From Acanthaster planci (Eukaryota; Echinodermata; Asteroidea; Valvatida; Acanthasteridae): 64,000 nucleotides of DNA. This document shows positions 1 to 14,556 of this stretch, piece after piece; within the stretch, counting starts at the first letter, position 1; every line of letters starts with the position of its first letter. The notes below the pieces were generated by a model. It had not been told where the DNA came from. It saw only the letters and a program-made list of their open reading frames with translations, and ran no database searches. The stretch covers positions 508,108 through 572,107 of the forward strand of contig NW_019091378.1 of assembly GCF_001949145.1 (NCBI RefSeq), read 5' to 3'. A program made the translations under genes and the position numbers.

Positions 1-3000
1 GCCTTGAAGGTATTGGAACGCATGACTTACTCGCCAGTTCCGACCACGGTGCCGTACACGCGGGGGACAGTCTGAATCATGTTGATTTATACGCGACCGG
101 CGCGGCACTGATACAAAAACCGAGAAATGAAAATGGATATTAAGTACAGGTCTGCATCGCGCGCTATGGAGCGGGTTAGGAGATGGATGTGGGCCAGGAG
201 AAATGCCTTGCTCACCGGTGGACTTGACGGTGATGACGACGTGAATGCTGGCCGTGACGTGATGGAAAGGGGGGGGGGCGACCGCGCGCGGTTACTTGCC
301 AGATGAGATCATTAATTACTGGGATGGATTGGCAAACATTGAGGTAGGACGATTGCAACGAGTCTCTTTTCTTCTCTTTCCTGCCCCCCTCCATGGTCTC
401 TCTCCGCGGGCCAATCATGGCGGCGGCGAGGTATAGCGGTGGCGGCGTCACCGCGGGTTTCCCGCAGTCTGTAGAGACGATGTCAAAGCAGGACTCGACC
501 AGGTTGAATCGAAAACCGCTGAGAAAGAGAAATACAGGGATAGAGAGAGAGAGACGGAGTTTTTTTTTAACGGTCTTCGCGGATGGCGACAGCGATGGGG
601 AAGGGAACGAGTCAAGGTCGCTGCGCCTACGCGGACGACTCAGTCGAGAGGATGTTGTTTTAGCTGAATTATTTCGGCTTATAATCATCGATGTTTTCCT
701 CCCTTTTTGAGTCGTCAGTGTTGTCCTTGTGCCTAAGTCGTCGAGTGCTTACCAAAGCGCGCGCGCAATAAGTGGCATGTGTGAGGAAGGCTTTTAGCTC
801 TAAGGCCAAGAAAGAAATGCGAGATTGGTCTGAAAATGCCTGTTGTCTGTGTCCTGGGATGAACCCGTCGCATCGCAGAGAAACACAAAAAATGAGAAGT
901 TGTTAACAGATCTAGAAAACCAGTCAAGAAAAAAACACGCTGCAAGCGGCAAACAGAAAATGACCCATAAAACCTATACTTTGACCACTGGCAAAAGAAA
1001 AACACTTTTATCGAATGGACCAACAGATTTGAAAGCTATTGATTATTCTGTTATGATGTTACAAAAAGCCCAGGATTTGCCTCTTGCACAGCAAATCACC
1101 CAAGAAATGCTTCGCTAATAACGTTTTCCCGATTTCCCGTACTACTTCCTCGACCCTCCAAAAAGTCATCCCCCAAATGTATTTGCTCAGACCCGTGTCG
1201 CTTGACAGTGCATGGAAAACGGCTCATCAATTACCCTAAAACATTCCTGATTCCCCCTCAGTGTAAACCCATCGCTCGGATCTATAAACTCGCATCACCG
1301 CCGAGTTCTGTTGGCGTGAAAGGATGGGGGAGATGCGTAACGCAAGAAGGGAAGCGTGCGGAACAATCTGCCGGTGGGGTATCAAGTGTTCGCCCGCCCG
1401 CACGAGTGGGCCTGGCGGTGCATACCGCCGAGCGCATTTTCCGCGGGAGCTGCTCTGTCGGCGGAGCGCAACTCCCCTTCGCGCGACGTATAGTTAGTCA
1501 TTTCAGCGCCCCAAAGTTTACCAGTCGTTGGAAGCTTGTTTTTTCTTCTGTTTTCCCTCCCTTTCTCCATTCTTTTTTTTCTCATTTCTAGGACCCGTCT
1601 GAGACAGGTTTCTATGTTGACACATTGCTTCCATTAGATTCATTGAGCAAACAACGTCAAGTCAGAGCCAAGGGAGATAGGCACAGCGCGTATACGTCTC
1701 TCAGCTAAACACTTTAAGTATCATCCAGAGGAGACTGTAGCTACACAAAGTCGCGTATCGAGCAGGAAATTCACTTGCTACTCGCCGTGATGAAACGAAA
1801 ACACGGCAGCGTTACATCCAAGTGTATGAGGCAGGCCTTCCAGCCTCGCAACTCGATCAGGAATCCGTCATGACCGCCACTAGGCATTTATTTTGAGAAA
1901 AAGTCAACGGGTGTGTTAAAATCAGGATATTATTAACATCTCTTCACAAACAAGCGTTTACTTAAAGCTTAAATCAATCACCTCTTTGATAGTACCTTTC
2001 GGAATTTGGGTTTTTTTATTGGTTGCGCTTTTGAAATAGACTGTATATTGCCATTATAGCGTTGTGCACTCCTTTTCATTGAACATGAACACGTCTTATC
2101 AAAAGACCGTCAAATTTCATGACACACATTGCAATTTTGAATTCATATCTGCCGAACACTCTTCATAAACACCGAACACGCATATGTTGTGCACAGCTGG
2201 GACAAAATCTAAAACACACAACCAATACGAAATGCACACTATGTAATTTAAAATCAAAATTTTAATCTATTTTAATGTAAACACTTTTTAATGTATTCTC
2301 ATGTTTGAAGTTTTACAGTGTTCTGTGCGCAATAGCAGTTTACGATGGGTCGTTGCACTCGACAAAATTTAACACAAGAGGGCTTCTTGCTCCCCTAGTT
2401 ACGACAAAAATGGCTGACATTTCGTCCCCGCGGGCAAAATGCCGTACCAGGGTCCGGCAGTTTATTTGACTTTTGTGAGAAGGATTCATGTTGCACAAGT
2501 CGACACGAGAGGGCTGCGTGCGGTACGATGCCTTCTGTAGTATACTATTAGAGTTTTACGGTAGGATGAGTACGGCCAGTCTTTGAGCAAACAAGGCGTC
2601 CAGTGGAACTTCAAATTGTAATCTGTTATTTAACATGCGTGAAATACGCGTGAAATCACAAGTTCACGTGAATTACTGTACAAAATGAAAGTATACAGAA
2701 AAATCAAGCCAAACTTTGTTTGACTTGTAGACATCTCGAATCAAAACCTATGCAACAAACTCAAAGATATTACTGGTCATTTTAGATAGATCTGAAGTGG
2801 ATTTTTTACCGTTCCACCCTGGTTTGTTTTTTTGCTCAAGAACACGGGATTGCTACTCCACAAAAGTTGAAGATGGATGTGGATTCTTTGATTAGATCTG
2901 CACACACTTGAACGAACGCGCGGGGCGAGCGAGCGCGGTGCGCAAATCGCCCTCAGCGAGGTTGGACAGCTGTGGCAACTCGGCGCAGGAACGGCGGGGC

Positions 3001-6000
3001 CTTGGCAAGAGGGAAATTTCGCTCGTCACAGTGGCGGGGTCCCAATCGCGTTGACGCAAATAACCCCTGCCGAAAATAAAATGGCAAGTCCTTGTGGTTG
3101 AAATCAACCGCCCTGGAAGGAAAACAAAGGAAAAGAAGAGATAAAAACCTTCAGGCTGTATTGTATTTTGCGGCCCTTTTGAAAAACATATGTTGCAAAA
3201 TAAAGGGCGATGACCTGGAAAAAAGTTATGATACTTTTTTTTCAGTTTAATTTCTTTTCATTCCAACGTAATAACAGATGTGGCTTATGCGAATAACGAA
3301 AATCGCTAAAAAACAAATTAATAACATGAAATGTTAGAAGGGATTTATTTAACAAAAAGACTTTCTTCTCCATGAGGAAGACAAATCATATCAATGTGGA
3401 GCATGATCACAACTAACATTAAGGCGATTTTTTTTCCACGTAACGAAGCTTTTGCGTAGACAGGGCAAACGAAAGAGTTACAAAAGCTCTCATTATAATA
3501 ACAACACGAAATTGCAAGACAAATGTGATACTGAATACCGTACAAAGTTGTTACCTTGTTGCAAACTATATTTTCCGCGCTTGAAGTGTAAGTCATTCCC
3601 TTTCCTACTGGCAAAGCGATGACCCTGAATTTTTTCTCTCTTTTTTTTGCAGTTTGGCATTAGTTACATGTAAACTGGTGTAGTATGAAATTCGGACTCC
3701 ATGAAATAATGACTCACTGACAATGACCGTATCACGCATGACTCACTCAAGCTCAGTGCGCAGTACAGTGGTAACTAACTGCTGCATGTAAAGCTGGGAG
3801 ACTGTTTATGGAAAGGAGACCGCGGATTTCAGGAAGGAAGCAATTTCTTGTGATACGGATAGTAATCTGACGAAAAGCAACTCTCCACCATCACGTAAAT
3901 CAACGGATTTCAGTCGCTTAACACCTCCTATGAAATACCTGCATAAATCCTCGTCATCTGATTGGTGGATAGTTGATCACATGTCACTGAATTATTTGCT
4001 TTCTACAACGGTACCTGTCAACGGGACTTCATTTTCACTTGACTGATCCCGCCCCCATGTCATTTATTCCATTCCCAGTAAGAAAGAAGAAACCAATGCA
4101 GGGACGGGAACCAGTCTGACATTGCACGGTACTACCAGTGCGCGTGTATACGGTGGCTGCGCTTCGGACACTCGGCTTCGCCTCGTGAACTTATTCTTAC
4201 CATTGCACTCATAAGAGTTCACTATTTGTGTAATAAAACCTATTTTAAGCGGTTCCAATCAACACCCCTAAGTAAACGGAACCATAAGTTTGGGGTCAAG
4301 ATAGTTCACTTAAAGACCCTTTAACTTTCGTCAAAACGCCTCCCGCTCATAGCATCATGTTTATTCAATTGCTCCTGCATTTCATCCGCTGTAATCAAGT
4401 CCCCCCCCCGAAAAAAAAAACTCCCGCCCCTTTCTCCCTTCCCTCTAGTTTCCATCTCTCTCTTTTCTTCATCTTTTTCTTTCTTGAAAGATAAACCATC
4501 TTTCTACCAAACGCCGCTCTGGCAAAACACGTTTTTAATATCCATATCTCCAGCCCTGGAGGCAATTAAAGAGGGCAGAGTTCTTTTCCTTCTCCCAGCC
4601 TTATGTGTCATCTTCCTTCTCCCTACTGTCCTCAGTTCTCCTCCAAGGGGGCGAGCACTTTTTTTTACTCCAGCGCTGAGTAAAGAGCTAGTTTGTCACT
4701 TCGAAAAGCCCTTCCCCCTTCCTTCGGTACATTAGGGGCCTCTCATAGGGAGCATCACGCCCGCAGGCGTCCCAGTCGGAGCGTCCCCACTCTTCACGGG
4801 CGATTGACTTCCCTGCCAAACTCCCATGAATATTTCATGGAGTAGGGGGCCTCCATCACAGCCCCAGGTGAAGACCGACTGTCAACTCAGGCCAACCCGC
4901 AACAAGAATCTACCAACCGAGCGTGTCGTGATGTGACTAATACATTTCCCTTCTTTTTCTGCCCGTTTCTCCATCGTCCATTTCCCCTCTCCACTGTCTT
5001 TCCCCAGTACAAGGGGGAAAAAAAAGATCCTGCCGCCGGATGAAAGTCCTTTGTGAGGACAGAGGGCAAAGAAAGAGGAAAATATGAAGAGGAGCCATCC
5101 TGATATATTAAAGGGAAGCGATACTGGATTTCGTCATAACCAACGTTTGCAATTTTACAGCAATTTAACGAGTAATAAATAAAATACCGATTGAAGCGGA
5201 GTGTGCACGGCAGGTTGTAACTGAAATTAAGATGCAGTGGCGCCTAAAAAGGGAACTGGTATTTGCTCAAAGTTGAATCTGTCCACATAAAGCACTTTAT
5301 TAAAAATTGCTAAATATCTGCTCAAAGAGCATTCTGAAAAAAAGACGGATGCTCCGAACACAATAAAAGCAAAATTAATCCAAAGCTAAAAGGATTATTC
5401 CCACAACATTTCGATTTCCTTGAGACGCAGAAAAATAAACGTTCAAGTTTTTGGAAGGATTAAGCTTTTTTAGTCATGGATTCGCAAGATTAGCGCAACA
5501 TTGCCATAAAAACAACGGCCACGTTACGTTTTTGTCTAACGATCACTTTACAGTGCTCCGTCACCAACCGTCGTATCGACGGCAAGCGCCATGCGTAAAT
5601 GCATATCGTATCCCTAGCCGCCCAGCCATTAGAGGTGTTATCGCTAGGTCCGCTCTTGTCTCGTCACGGTTGTATAATCACTGGAGAACGGCACTTCACT
5701 CGAAAGATGACGGCTTACCCAAGAGACGAGTGGGCTCGCTTTACCGGAGAGGATATGGGCAGGGACGCGACGGAAGCCACGGACACTCGCGAAAGAAAAA
5801 GCAGGCCCAAACTGTCGGGGAAATGGCGCAGTAAAGTGATCATTTAAAAAAAAAAAGACTGAAAGGAAAAAGCAAATGAGATGGGGGGGAGACACATTTT
5901 GAGAGTGTCACATCCAGTTAGTGGCAGGGGAAATTTACGATGGAAAATGGCGGGGCGGAAGGGTTTATTACACCCCTACAAGTGGGTGATCTTTAGTGGG

Positions 6001-6383
6001 GTGATTAAGCGCCGATATCGTGTGTCGGCCCGTCCTCGGCTGGAAATGCGATCATCTCTTTTTTTTCGTTCAGTGGAAGCTAAATTAAAGCTGACATTTT
6101 ACACAAACCATTTGTTAATGTGTATCAGAACGCATTTTCGAGATCAAAAAAGTGATGAATCGAACAATAAAGCTACCATAACGGCCAAATCAAATAGGTT
6201 GAAAGACATTTTAAAAAGTTGAACTGTAATCAGCGAGGTCGCATCGATTTTTCTCACTACGAAGCCGTTTATTGGCACTAGAGTACCGCGGAATTTTGTG
6301 TGTAAAAGACATTAGCGCGGGAACACGTGCGCGTACACCATTCATTAGCATTGCACTGCTACGTCACACTTCCGTGCTCTATG
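1..6383. other. Gene-less stretch
   Basis: No recognisable coding exon. Contents: a G10 run (near 270), a GA-rich run near 540, a GC-richer block at about 1290-1500, pyrimidine tracts at about 4430-4485, and AT-rich DNA elsewhere. A 91-codon open frame at 843-1118 and smaller ones are not recognisable. Confidence 0.5.
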
Positions 6384-6471
6384 AGCCCTGAGCTGGACCA
6401 AGAGAGGGCGCAATTTTCCTAGAGCCACGCAGGCTCCTTTGCACTTCGCTGGTTCACAAACGACTATAAAA
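6384..6471 (+). promoter_or_regulatory. Promoter-like segment: AGAGGGCGC box with downstream TATAAAA
   Basis: CCAAGAGAGGGCGCAATTTT (6398-6417) and GGCTCCTTT downstream are shared with 56509-56550. A TATAAAA follows at 6465-6471. No gene is recognisable downstream, so the target, if any, is unknown; it may simply be a dispersed repeat. Confidence 0.35.
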
Positions 6472-7354
6472 TGCTCGCGTAAAGGCGGCGTCGCTACCAA
6501 CAAAATGCACACTCCCTATCAACATTGCTCTTTTTAACCGACGAGGGGGTGTTTCCGTTCAAGATGGAAAGTAACCTCAAATAAAAAATCGGAAACCAAT
6601 TTCCCCAATATCACTCGAAGACAGGAAGAAATTTTCGGGATCCATGCATTACGCTGTTTTTCGAACAACAAATACGGGATCAAGGTAAGAAAAAAAATCA
6701 TCCGATGGATTAGAACAAAACGTAGGACAGTCCAACCGTGTTCACCGATCACAGGCATGTCAACAAAAACAATGGCGTGCGGTAAAACGCATGCCAAAAA
6801 AAAAGAAAGAAAAAAGAAAGACGTGCCGTTTTTATACTGAAGGAAATTTAATTTATTCGGGTTAGGGCATTCATTACAGCGTTTGAAATGTAATAATGAT
6901 AACTCGCCTGGCAGTGCTTATTCACACTCGATCTCTAGCAATATTCACCTGCAGGTCACTCTTTTCTAGACTCTGTTAATGCTAATTGTATTATTCGCAT
7001 ATTGTTAGGTATATAACTTTTTATCCGTGGTGGGCGTCAGCGATGCGGCGAGCTGTCTCTAGCCCATACATGTATACCTGTAATGGTATGCTGTTCATCT
7101 CTCATCCGATGACCTTTCGACGTTTCCAAGGTCACTTCTTTTCCCCGCGCTTTCTGGTGAACGAAGACAAAAAGAAAAGGGCATCTTGGGGGAAAACATC
7201 TACAGGAACATCCCGGGACGGTGCGCTTGATGGGCAGGTGCGCCCAGCTAACTTAACGAAATTAAATTAATGAATGCTGGCTCCTCGGCCTCGCGTACTT
7301 TGCGCTGACGTTTTTCGTGGCTCACGGGTATACAGGGCGATAGTGAACATGCTA

Positions 7355-7560
7355 AACGGGAGAGGGAGAGAAGGGGGAGAGGTACGGTAGACTGCAAGGA
7401 GAAAAGATGCGGAATTAAAGAGCCCTTGGGGGCTGCCACGGTAGCACATCATAAACCCCTGCAAGCTTGGTCGAAAAAGGAAAAGAAGAAGACTAGGAAG
7501 AAGTAGGTATGGGTGAAGGGGGAAAGAGAGAAGCAGGCGGGGGGGGGAGGGAGAGAAACT
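7355..7560. repeat. Polypurine-rich tract
   Basis: Most of this 200-bp stretch is purine on the + strand (GGGAGAGGGAGAG, AAAAGGAAAAGAAGAAG, GGGAGGGAGAG), with short interruptions. It can be read as open frames on the minus strand only because of the composition. Confidence 0.65.
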
Positions 7561-10500
7561 GCTAGTGCGCCTTGAGGTAGATGAGATATGGCCGCCGCTA
7601 ATAGGAGCATAAACGCGTGAAACACGCTGGGGGAAGATGGCGAGGTATCTGGGAGCCAGATCGGCAAGCTCTAGTCTTGCGTCTTGGCCCGCGCTGTACC
7701 ACCGCAGACGTTGCCGCGGACAGCGGTTCGGCAACGGGCTTGCTCGCCGGGGAGCAGAAACACAAGACAGGGGGGTTACTTCGATTTTTCCCGCTCCCTT
7801 GATTACGAGGCCTTATTACATTAGCGACAGACCAGCCCGCGCGGGCAGCGTAACCCGACACACGTTCGCCTGGCCGGACCCAACTAGAAAGATGATAATT
7901 GGTCGAACAATAGATTTCAATTTAGCGGATGGAGTGGAAATCTAAACCACTTAAAGTAATGTATTTAACATCGCGCCCAGTAATAATTTCTTGGGCAAAC
8001 GATACGTAAAATAACTTTCGCCTTTGTGCGGCCGTATCAATTTAATTGTGTTAAGTGGTGTGGTTGGGCAAATAGGGGGCCTTGCATTGTTCCCCCTGAC
8101 AGCGGGCCAAGGAAGCCCAGCAACTGCCTGCCATCTTTGTATTTGTTCGCTTCTGAATTTCACGGTCACTCAGAGATCAACTGTCGTTTTCAAGGGAAAA
8201 CAAATGGGGCGAGCAATAACGGTGATTGGTCGCCGGGACGCCGAGTAATTACCGACTCTAAGAAGTATCAAATGAGATGTACAACCGCGGTACACGATCG
8301 AGGGAACCATGGACTGTGCAGGAACGAGGGGGGGAGGTTAGGTGTTACCCTCTAACTATCTCCTGTCCATACCCCTCGGACGAATACAAGAGGGAGAAAT
8401 GCCATGCGATCGTTGTTGTGTGACAGTCCCGGTCTAGCCATCAGGCTAACACGGCTTGATTGACTGAGGTCTATCATGGATTGAAGCATGAAGCAACATG
8501 CCTTGGCTGAACCGGGGAAGAAATTCAATTTGCTGCACGCTTACAGGCTGAAGAACGGCCGGCTGATTACGCTTAATAACACTTTGCAGCCTACATACCA
8601 CTATTAGGCTATTATCAAATATCAGGCACACGACGAAACTGTACAGACAAGTCACACACGCATAATACCGGTGCTGATGGCTATTGACGTCTTTGACGCA
8701 CAAAATGAAGTTATCTTCGGGCCAAAATAATGACAAGACAGATTGCTACCAAACCGAATCGTATTTCAGGAAGGAGGACCATTGATTTAATAGATTACAT
8801 GCGACAATCATTTCTCCATGTATGAAACTCGCGAACAATTGAATATTTCAATACATTTTGGGCATCCTTACGTATAAGTGATGTGCATGGTTCGGTGAGG
8901 TTAAGCTCGTGTTAATTTCATGCACCTGTAGTCGCTACTTTTTATCCTGCGAAGCAAGAATCGGGTCACGGTATTCACTATTTTCAATCGGGCTTCTTCG
9001 ACCTGACAGCTCCATGCAGAACTATACTTGCGTACATAACGTACACGCAGGAAAAGTCTGGTTGGCAGAAGGACATGTTAAACATTTCCAATACCCTTTA
9101 CGCGCCAGTTACGACATGCTGTTCACGTACAGTTGAGATTGATAGGACGAACATGCTGGCTCTACAGCAGCGAGCCCTCCGCAACGGCAAGTTGTTTGAA
9201 AACAAACCCTCTGACAGATACACTTTCTTGACGACCGTGACAGCTACAAACACTATGCAGTTAATGCAAAACAAATTGGTTGCTCGTGAAAAATGACGAA
9301 CGATCACCCTATTGTAATCATCCCCCCCCCTCCACCGAACGACCCGTCGGGCCGGCCGGGCCGTGCAGATCGCGATGTGCATCTGGCGATCTCTTCATGA
9401 CGCTGGGCTTGACTCGTGTCGTGAGAACTGGTTTCTGCTGTCTGCTATGTGAAGCCATTATGGAGTCTTTGTGGACAATTTTTCAACCTTCACATCGTCA
9501 TGTTCGCAGCCTTCACTCAGTAAATGTTCCACAACGTCTGGCTTTCTTTATGACTTTTTGACTATGCTCAAGAGTATTCCTGATCAAACAGGCTTATTTA
9601 TTTAGCTGTTTGTCTTTCACCAAATTGTCTATACATGTCCCCGTAAATGGCTCCTGACCTGTTTTTTTAAATACATTTTTCTTCAAGGATAGCCTTTTCT
9701 GGAAACGCAAACACTCAGTTTAATTACAGACGCGTGTGTGCAGATGGTACCCGCCCTACGAAGTCAAAGCGCCAATCCATCAAGAACACTACACAGACCC
9801 ATCGAAAAGGTCAAGTAACCAGACGAATGCGTAGGTCGTTACAAGGAAGAACGGACAATGAAAAAAAAATTGTCCAATCCAAATCGTCCCGAGGACAATT
9901 TACTAAATGAGTCTGGTACCCTGACGGTGTTAGCGTGTCTACGAGCTGTAACCACTGGTTGTTGGTTTGGCCTGAAGGCAAATCATTCATTGCATTAGCC
10001 TCACACTTTTTGTATAGTATGTCAGCAATGTATATTTTGGTTCCTTCATTTTTCAGTTGACAGTGTCCGATGCAGTATTACGGACAGAGATTAGGCTACG
10101 ACGGAATCGTTTGTCAAAAGTGCACTTAGGAACATTTAGAAATGCAAGAAATGAGCGCTTGTGACAGTCACGCATTTCCAAGGAGAAAGGCTCAAAGACC
10201 GATATTTCACTTATTAGTAATTCCCTATGGGCAATATTTTGCAACTGCATTATATATGCAAATCGCCATCCACATTAGCAAAGAATCAGAAACAAACTGA
10301 CAGAAATGATTCCTGGTAACAGCGATTTTCAACAAGCATTGTACAGAGGCGTTTTGACATTTCAGGATAGAAGGTTCTTTCAGCATGAAAACCGTGTCGT
10401 TTACTTGTGTCGTTTTCAACGGTCAGCTCATGGTAAGACTGCAACAGCGTCCATGCGCTACACGCTGATGCTCGACAGCGGCATGGTTATCAGTGCAAGC

Positions 10501-11377
10501 GTGCCTCATCAGCGATGTCTCGCTGCCTCATTTCCCATGGGGACGGCGAGGAGGAGGACCGCCAAAGCGTTTTGTCACCTTGTTGCCATGGCGACCACTT
10601 CTAGCGCTAGATGTTGCCCCGTCGCTGTTTAGCTAAGGAGAGGGACCCACGGTGCCTCATCTAGGGTTCCGAGGGGCCGCTGAGAATACCTACACACGGT
10701 TGAGTGCGGCCCGCGCTCTCGGGGCCGGCTATAGTCTGCGGTGTTTACCGGTTACTCGCCGGTTGGTGCTCAAGGATGCGAGCAAGCACACATGCACGCG
10801 CACATGATGATGGGAGGGGAAAAACCGCCAGCCAACCCTTAGCATTGGCATCGCTTCTACCTCAAAAACACACAAGCAATGCGCCCCATAACACACTGGG
10901 AGGGAGAGACAGAGAGAGAGAGTGAGAGTGGACGGTCTAATTGATTAAGTGCAGGGGGATGTGCGGCCGAGAAGCGGGCCGCATCCAAGCGTGTAATGCG
11001 ATCACTTAGCTGCGGCAATGTTTGCACGCTATGCCTATTAGATATGCCGTGGAGATGCCACTCGCGCGACCCAAATCTCACAAATTGCATTAGTACCGGG
11101 TGAGGCCCCGAATACCATTGGTGCCCCGGTCGACCCCCGACCCGGTCACGCGATCATTTTGTTGTTGTCAATGCTCTTGTCGTCGCTGTAACTATTTTCC
11201 TCTGGTGTCAACAGCTCAGTTGCACATCTCCATATTAACCACAACCGAAGTCCATTTTCTTCTTTCGGCCCAGTTTCAACAAAATGAACAAATAACTACA
11301 ATAGGGTAAGATATATTAAGAAAATAACACGAGGAAAGGCGCGACGGGTTTTAAAGTACCCAAACACGAGCAAGAAG

Positions 11378-11414
11378 GACTTCCAAATTCCAGCGACTTC
11401 CAAATTCCAGCGAC
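11378..11414. repeat. 17-bp tandem duplication
   Basis: GACTTCCAAATTCCAGC is present twice, head to tail, with a third partial GAC. Perfect copies suggest a recent duplication. Confidence 0.9.
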
Positions 11415-11819
11415 AAATATTCGGAAACATTCGGATAAAGTACTCTGGCAATCAAACCTTGCAGCAGCGACTGTAGAAAACTCAAGTTATCTGACCGTCT
11501 CTGATGAATTGTCGAAGTTCGACGGTCGTTTGTTTAAAACCATACATAATGGCAAACGAGCAATTGCGGATACAGCTTAGGTCTGAGTGCTGAGAGCAGA
11601 CAATACAAAATTCGATTTGTGGGGGCCCTAATTTTAGCGGCTTTTCTAGAAATCTCTGCTCAAGTCAGCGCTTTTTGATAATTTCTTTCCCTCCTATAAC
11701 CAAGGATGATAAAGCAGTACAAGCCTTTGAAATTGGACTGTCATCCCCGCCAATAGCTCCTGTCCAGGGAAGCACTTGCCACGATCAGTCCACAACCCAT
11801 CCGGTAGAAGATCTTATTA

Positions 11820-11827
11820 TGACGTCA
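11820..11827. promoter_or_regulatory. Perfect CRE palindrome TGACGTCA
   Basis: An isolated consensus CREB/ATF site in a gene-less stretch. No promoter context was seen around it. Confidence 0.25.
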
Positions 11828-13292
11828 CCATGTACACATCAACTACTGGGAGCGATGCCACAGCGCTAGTCTTTCAACACACAAATTGAATTGTTTCTGA
11901 ATTATCGAAATCATTCCTCATGCTCTTTTTGTCTCATTAAATATTATTCGATTGGAGTTCCCGGTTCACCCTGCGCTCGCCCGATAAATTGACACTTACC
12001 GAGAGATTATGGATCTTGTCAACAGGTTTGTTTCCTAGGTTAGGAGACTAATGACATTACTGGTAACAGAGCTGTAGAATGGTTCGTGTGGTGATGCAGT
12101 TGAGACAATTACAGTAATCAATGATCAGTGGACGAGGTGAGGGCGGGATATGCTGAATTCCAGGCGTTTTTGCGTGCTTTGGCTTTATCCAACACATTTT
12201 AAGTGGACTTTTAACGAAAATCCCAATTATAACCAAACTTTAATTGTAGCGGTCGTGTTTTGAATGATCATTCGCATCTCAATTATTTATATTTCTCAAA
12301 TAATAAGCTCTGAAACATAAGGAATTCTTAACCGCTAATTAGGCAAATTTATATTGTGACACAAAGGAAGAACCACGAAGAATTCTTGCTTGACACATTT
12401 GTATATGACAAAAACTAGGTTTTATTTTTGTAATTCGCCAAAATCGGCTGTTTGCAGTGAAAGAGAAGAAATAATATTGAAATTGTAAGAATCGTTATCC
12501 GTGCACGACCACCTTGGGGGCGAATACGGCCCATGCTTAACCGCTGTGTCTGGACCAGACGCGGGCCAGATGGCCGGTACGGCAACGCCCGCCTTCGGGA
12601 AGGAGGGGGGGCCTCCACGGCGCGCCATTACGGCCGAGGCAAAGCCACGGAATTCCGCATGCTCCGTTTCCTCTCCTGAAAGGCCAGCGATTTGAGCACT
12701 TCATATCCCTGATTTCACGTGGGAATCGTCCGAGTAAACATGTGTATTTTTGCTGGTGAAAATATGGCACCCAGTAGTTACAAAGCGTGGCCGGCATATC
12801 AGATGACGAAATGCCGCAGTGGCTTCTTCTCGCATAAAGCAACGCTAGGATGAAATTAGAGTTGCCGTAGGCATGTAACATGTTTTGCAAATGGCAGTTT
12901 GAATGGCCTCAAAAGAAGGAACAAATTGCCTTACGGATGCCCACACAAGTCATGACAACAGTTTGCCAGGATGAAGTTTTTCAACAGAGAGTTTCCGTTT
13001 CGACCAGTCATTTGTCGTTCTTTTCGGTTTTAACTACTTTCTTGTTTTGGACCAACTCTTTTCTACCAAATCGCAAACTACTTAAAGAAGGGAAAGTGGC
13101 AGACATAAGCAATATAAGAACGGATCATTCGAACAGATTAGGAAAGGCGCTATAGGCATTGAGAGGGGTGATCAACATTCGATACGGGGCGGGAAATCGT
13201 CGGCAATCAGCCGCCGATGACTCCGGCCCATCCCCGCACCGTCCTGTAGCGAAAAAGGCCGGTCAGATTTCACCTCCACTTAGTGCACGGTA

Positions 13293-13316
13293 AACACACA
13301 CACACGGACACACATC
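13293..13316. repeat. (CA)n microsatellite
   Basis: A run of CA units interrupted once by GG. A similar (CA)n occurs at 24266-24286. Confidence 0.85.
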
Positions 13317-14446
13317 AAGACATCGCGGTCCTCTCTCCTCTATGCATGGTGTCGTCAACTATAGAAAGTGTAGAATCAGTCACTGTTTCATGAAGAGGTG
13401 CTACTTTGGGTCAAACAAAAGCCAGATAAAGACTTCCAATGGGCTTAATATCAAATCAAAAACAGGGTTAATTCCTGAGAGAAAATTGAATTGCTCCTTT
13501 TGCAATACCAAGAATACTAACAGTACAACCACAATATTCGTTTTTGTCTGGGATTCGGATCATTACAAACAAAACAAAAAGAAAACAATACAAAAATGGA
13601 AAAAGCATAGAAAACAATCTTGAAGAAATTAAACTATCCTATTTAAAGACCAAATGGTCCTGCAGGCAAAGGTACTTTAAGAGGATTAGAACAATTAATA
13701 AAACATTCATAACATATGGGAAGATTCCTGTATCTTAAACAATCTCTGAGGCCAGATAATGAATCTCGAATGAACCTTTTGCATGATGACAAGTCACGCC
13801 CTCAAAGCCACTGAAATAGTATTGATTGTCATGTGTCACCACTTACACCCTCCTCGTATTCTGATTAGTCAAGCTGTCAAACCGTAGTGCATGCTCGGAA
13901 ACTCATGCCTACTCGCGCACATGGAGATATTCAAATTCGCTGACCCCGAATCAAAGGTTATACAAAACAATGGCCGTTATCAGCGACCGGGGCACTGTTC
14001 ATAACTCGCCACTAAGAAGTAGATTTTCGAGGTAGTGCTTATTTTCACGGAACAGCCGTTAGATGTCCCATTTGACTGGCACGCGCTCTTGGACGGATGT
14101 ATCTTTGACTCCGGCTCACGGTGAGGGCCTGCTCAGGGTTCGGCTGTATCAGTTTTCAAATTATGACCGTGTTATTTATATAGGGATGTCCTTTGGCAGT
14201 CAATTGCTTGCGACAAGTGGCACTTAGGCCGAGGGTAGATTGGTTACCAAACGAGAGTGATGGGCAGGTCGGCAGTGGCTATTTGGAACACAATACAAGT
14301 TGAAAGACGGAACAGAAAAAAGGCATGCAGGTATTCAACATAAAGACAAACCAGGTTTTCGTAAATGGATAGACCTAAGAAAAAAGCTGGGGTTAGTACT
14401 GCACTCTGGATCCGGAGTACCATCCAAACTGTCAAGGTCGTCACAT

Positions 14447-14556
14447 CACGACATTCTGCGACATGGAACGACGACATGTCGACATCCTAAAACTCATCCC
14501 GTGGTGAAACATCTCAAGATGTCGACATCTAACTTTCAAAATGTCGTCATTCTGAG
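14447..14556. repeat. Cluster of palindromic ATGTCGACAT / GACAT repeats
   Basis: Within about 110 bp there are two self-complementary cores (catgtcgacat near 14475; gatgtcgacatc near 14519). The outer cluster begins with ACGACATTCTG and ends with ATGTCGTCATTCTG, so the whole looks like an array or foldback of a CGACAT unit. No coding frame is associated. Confidence 0.65.

Noticed and set aside
212-688. A 158-codon minus-strand open frame
   Set aside because: Low-complexity Ser/Arg/Pro composition over purine-rich DNA; no recognisable family.
843-1118. 91-codon frame containing a GKRK dibasic site
   Set aside because: Considered as a neuropeptide precursor, but no signal peptide and only one dibasic site.
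7267-7734. A 155-codon minus-strand open frame
   Set aside because: Product of the polypurine tract (Ser/Pro/Leu-rich translation).
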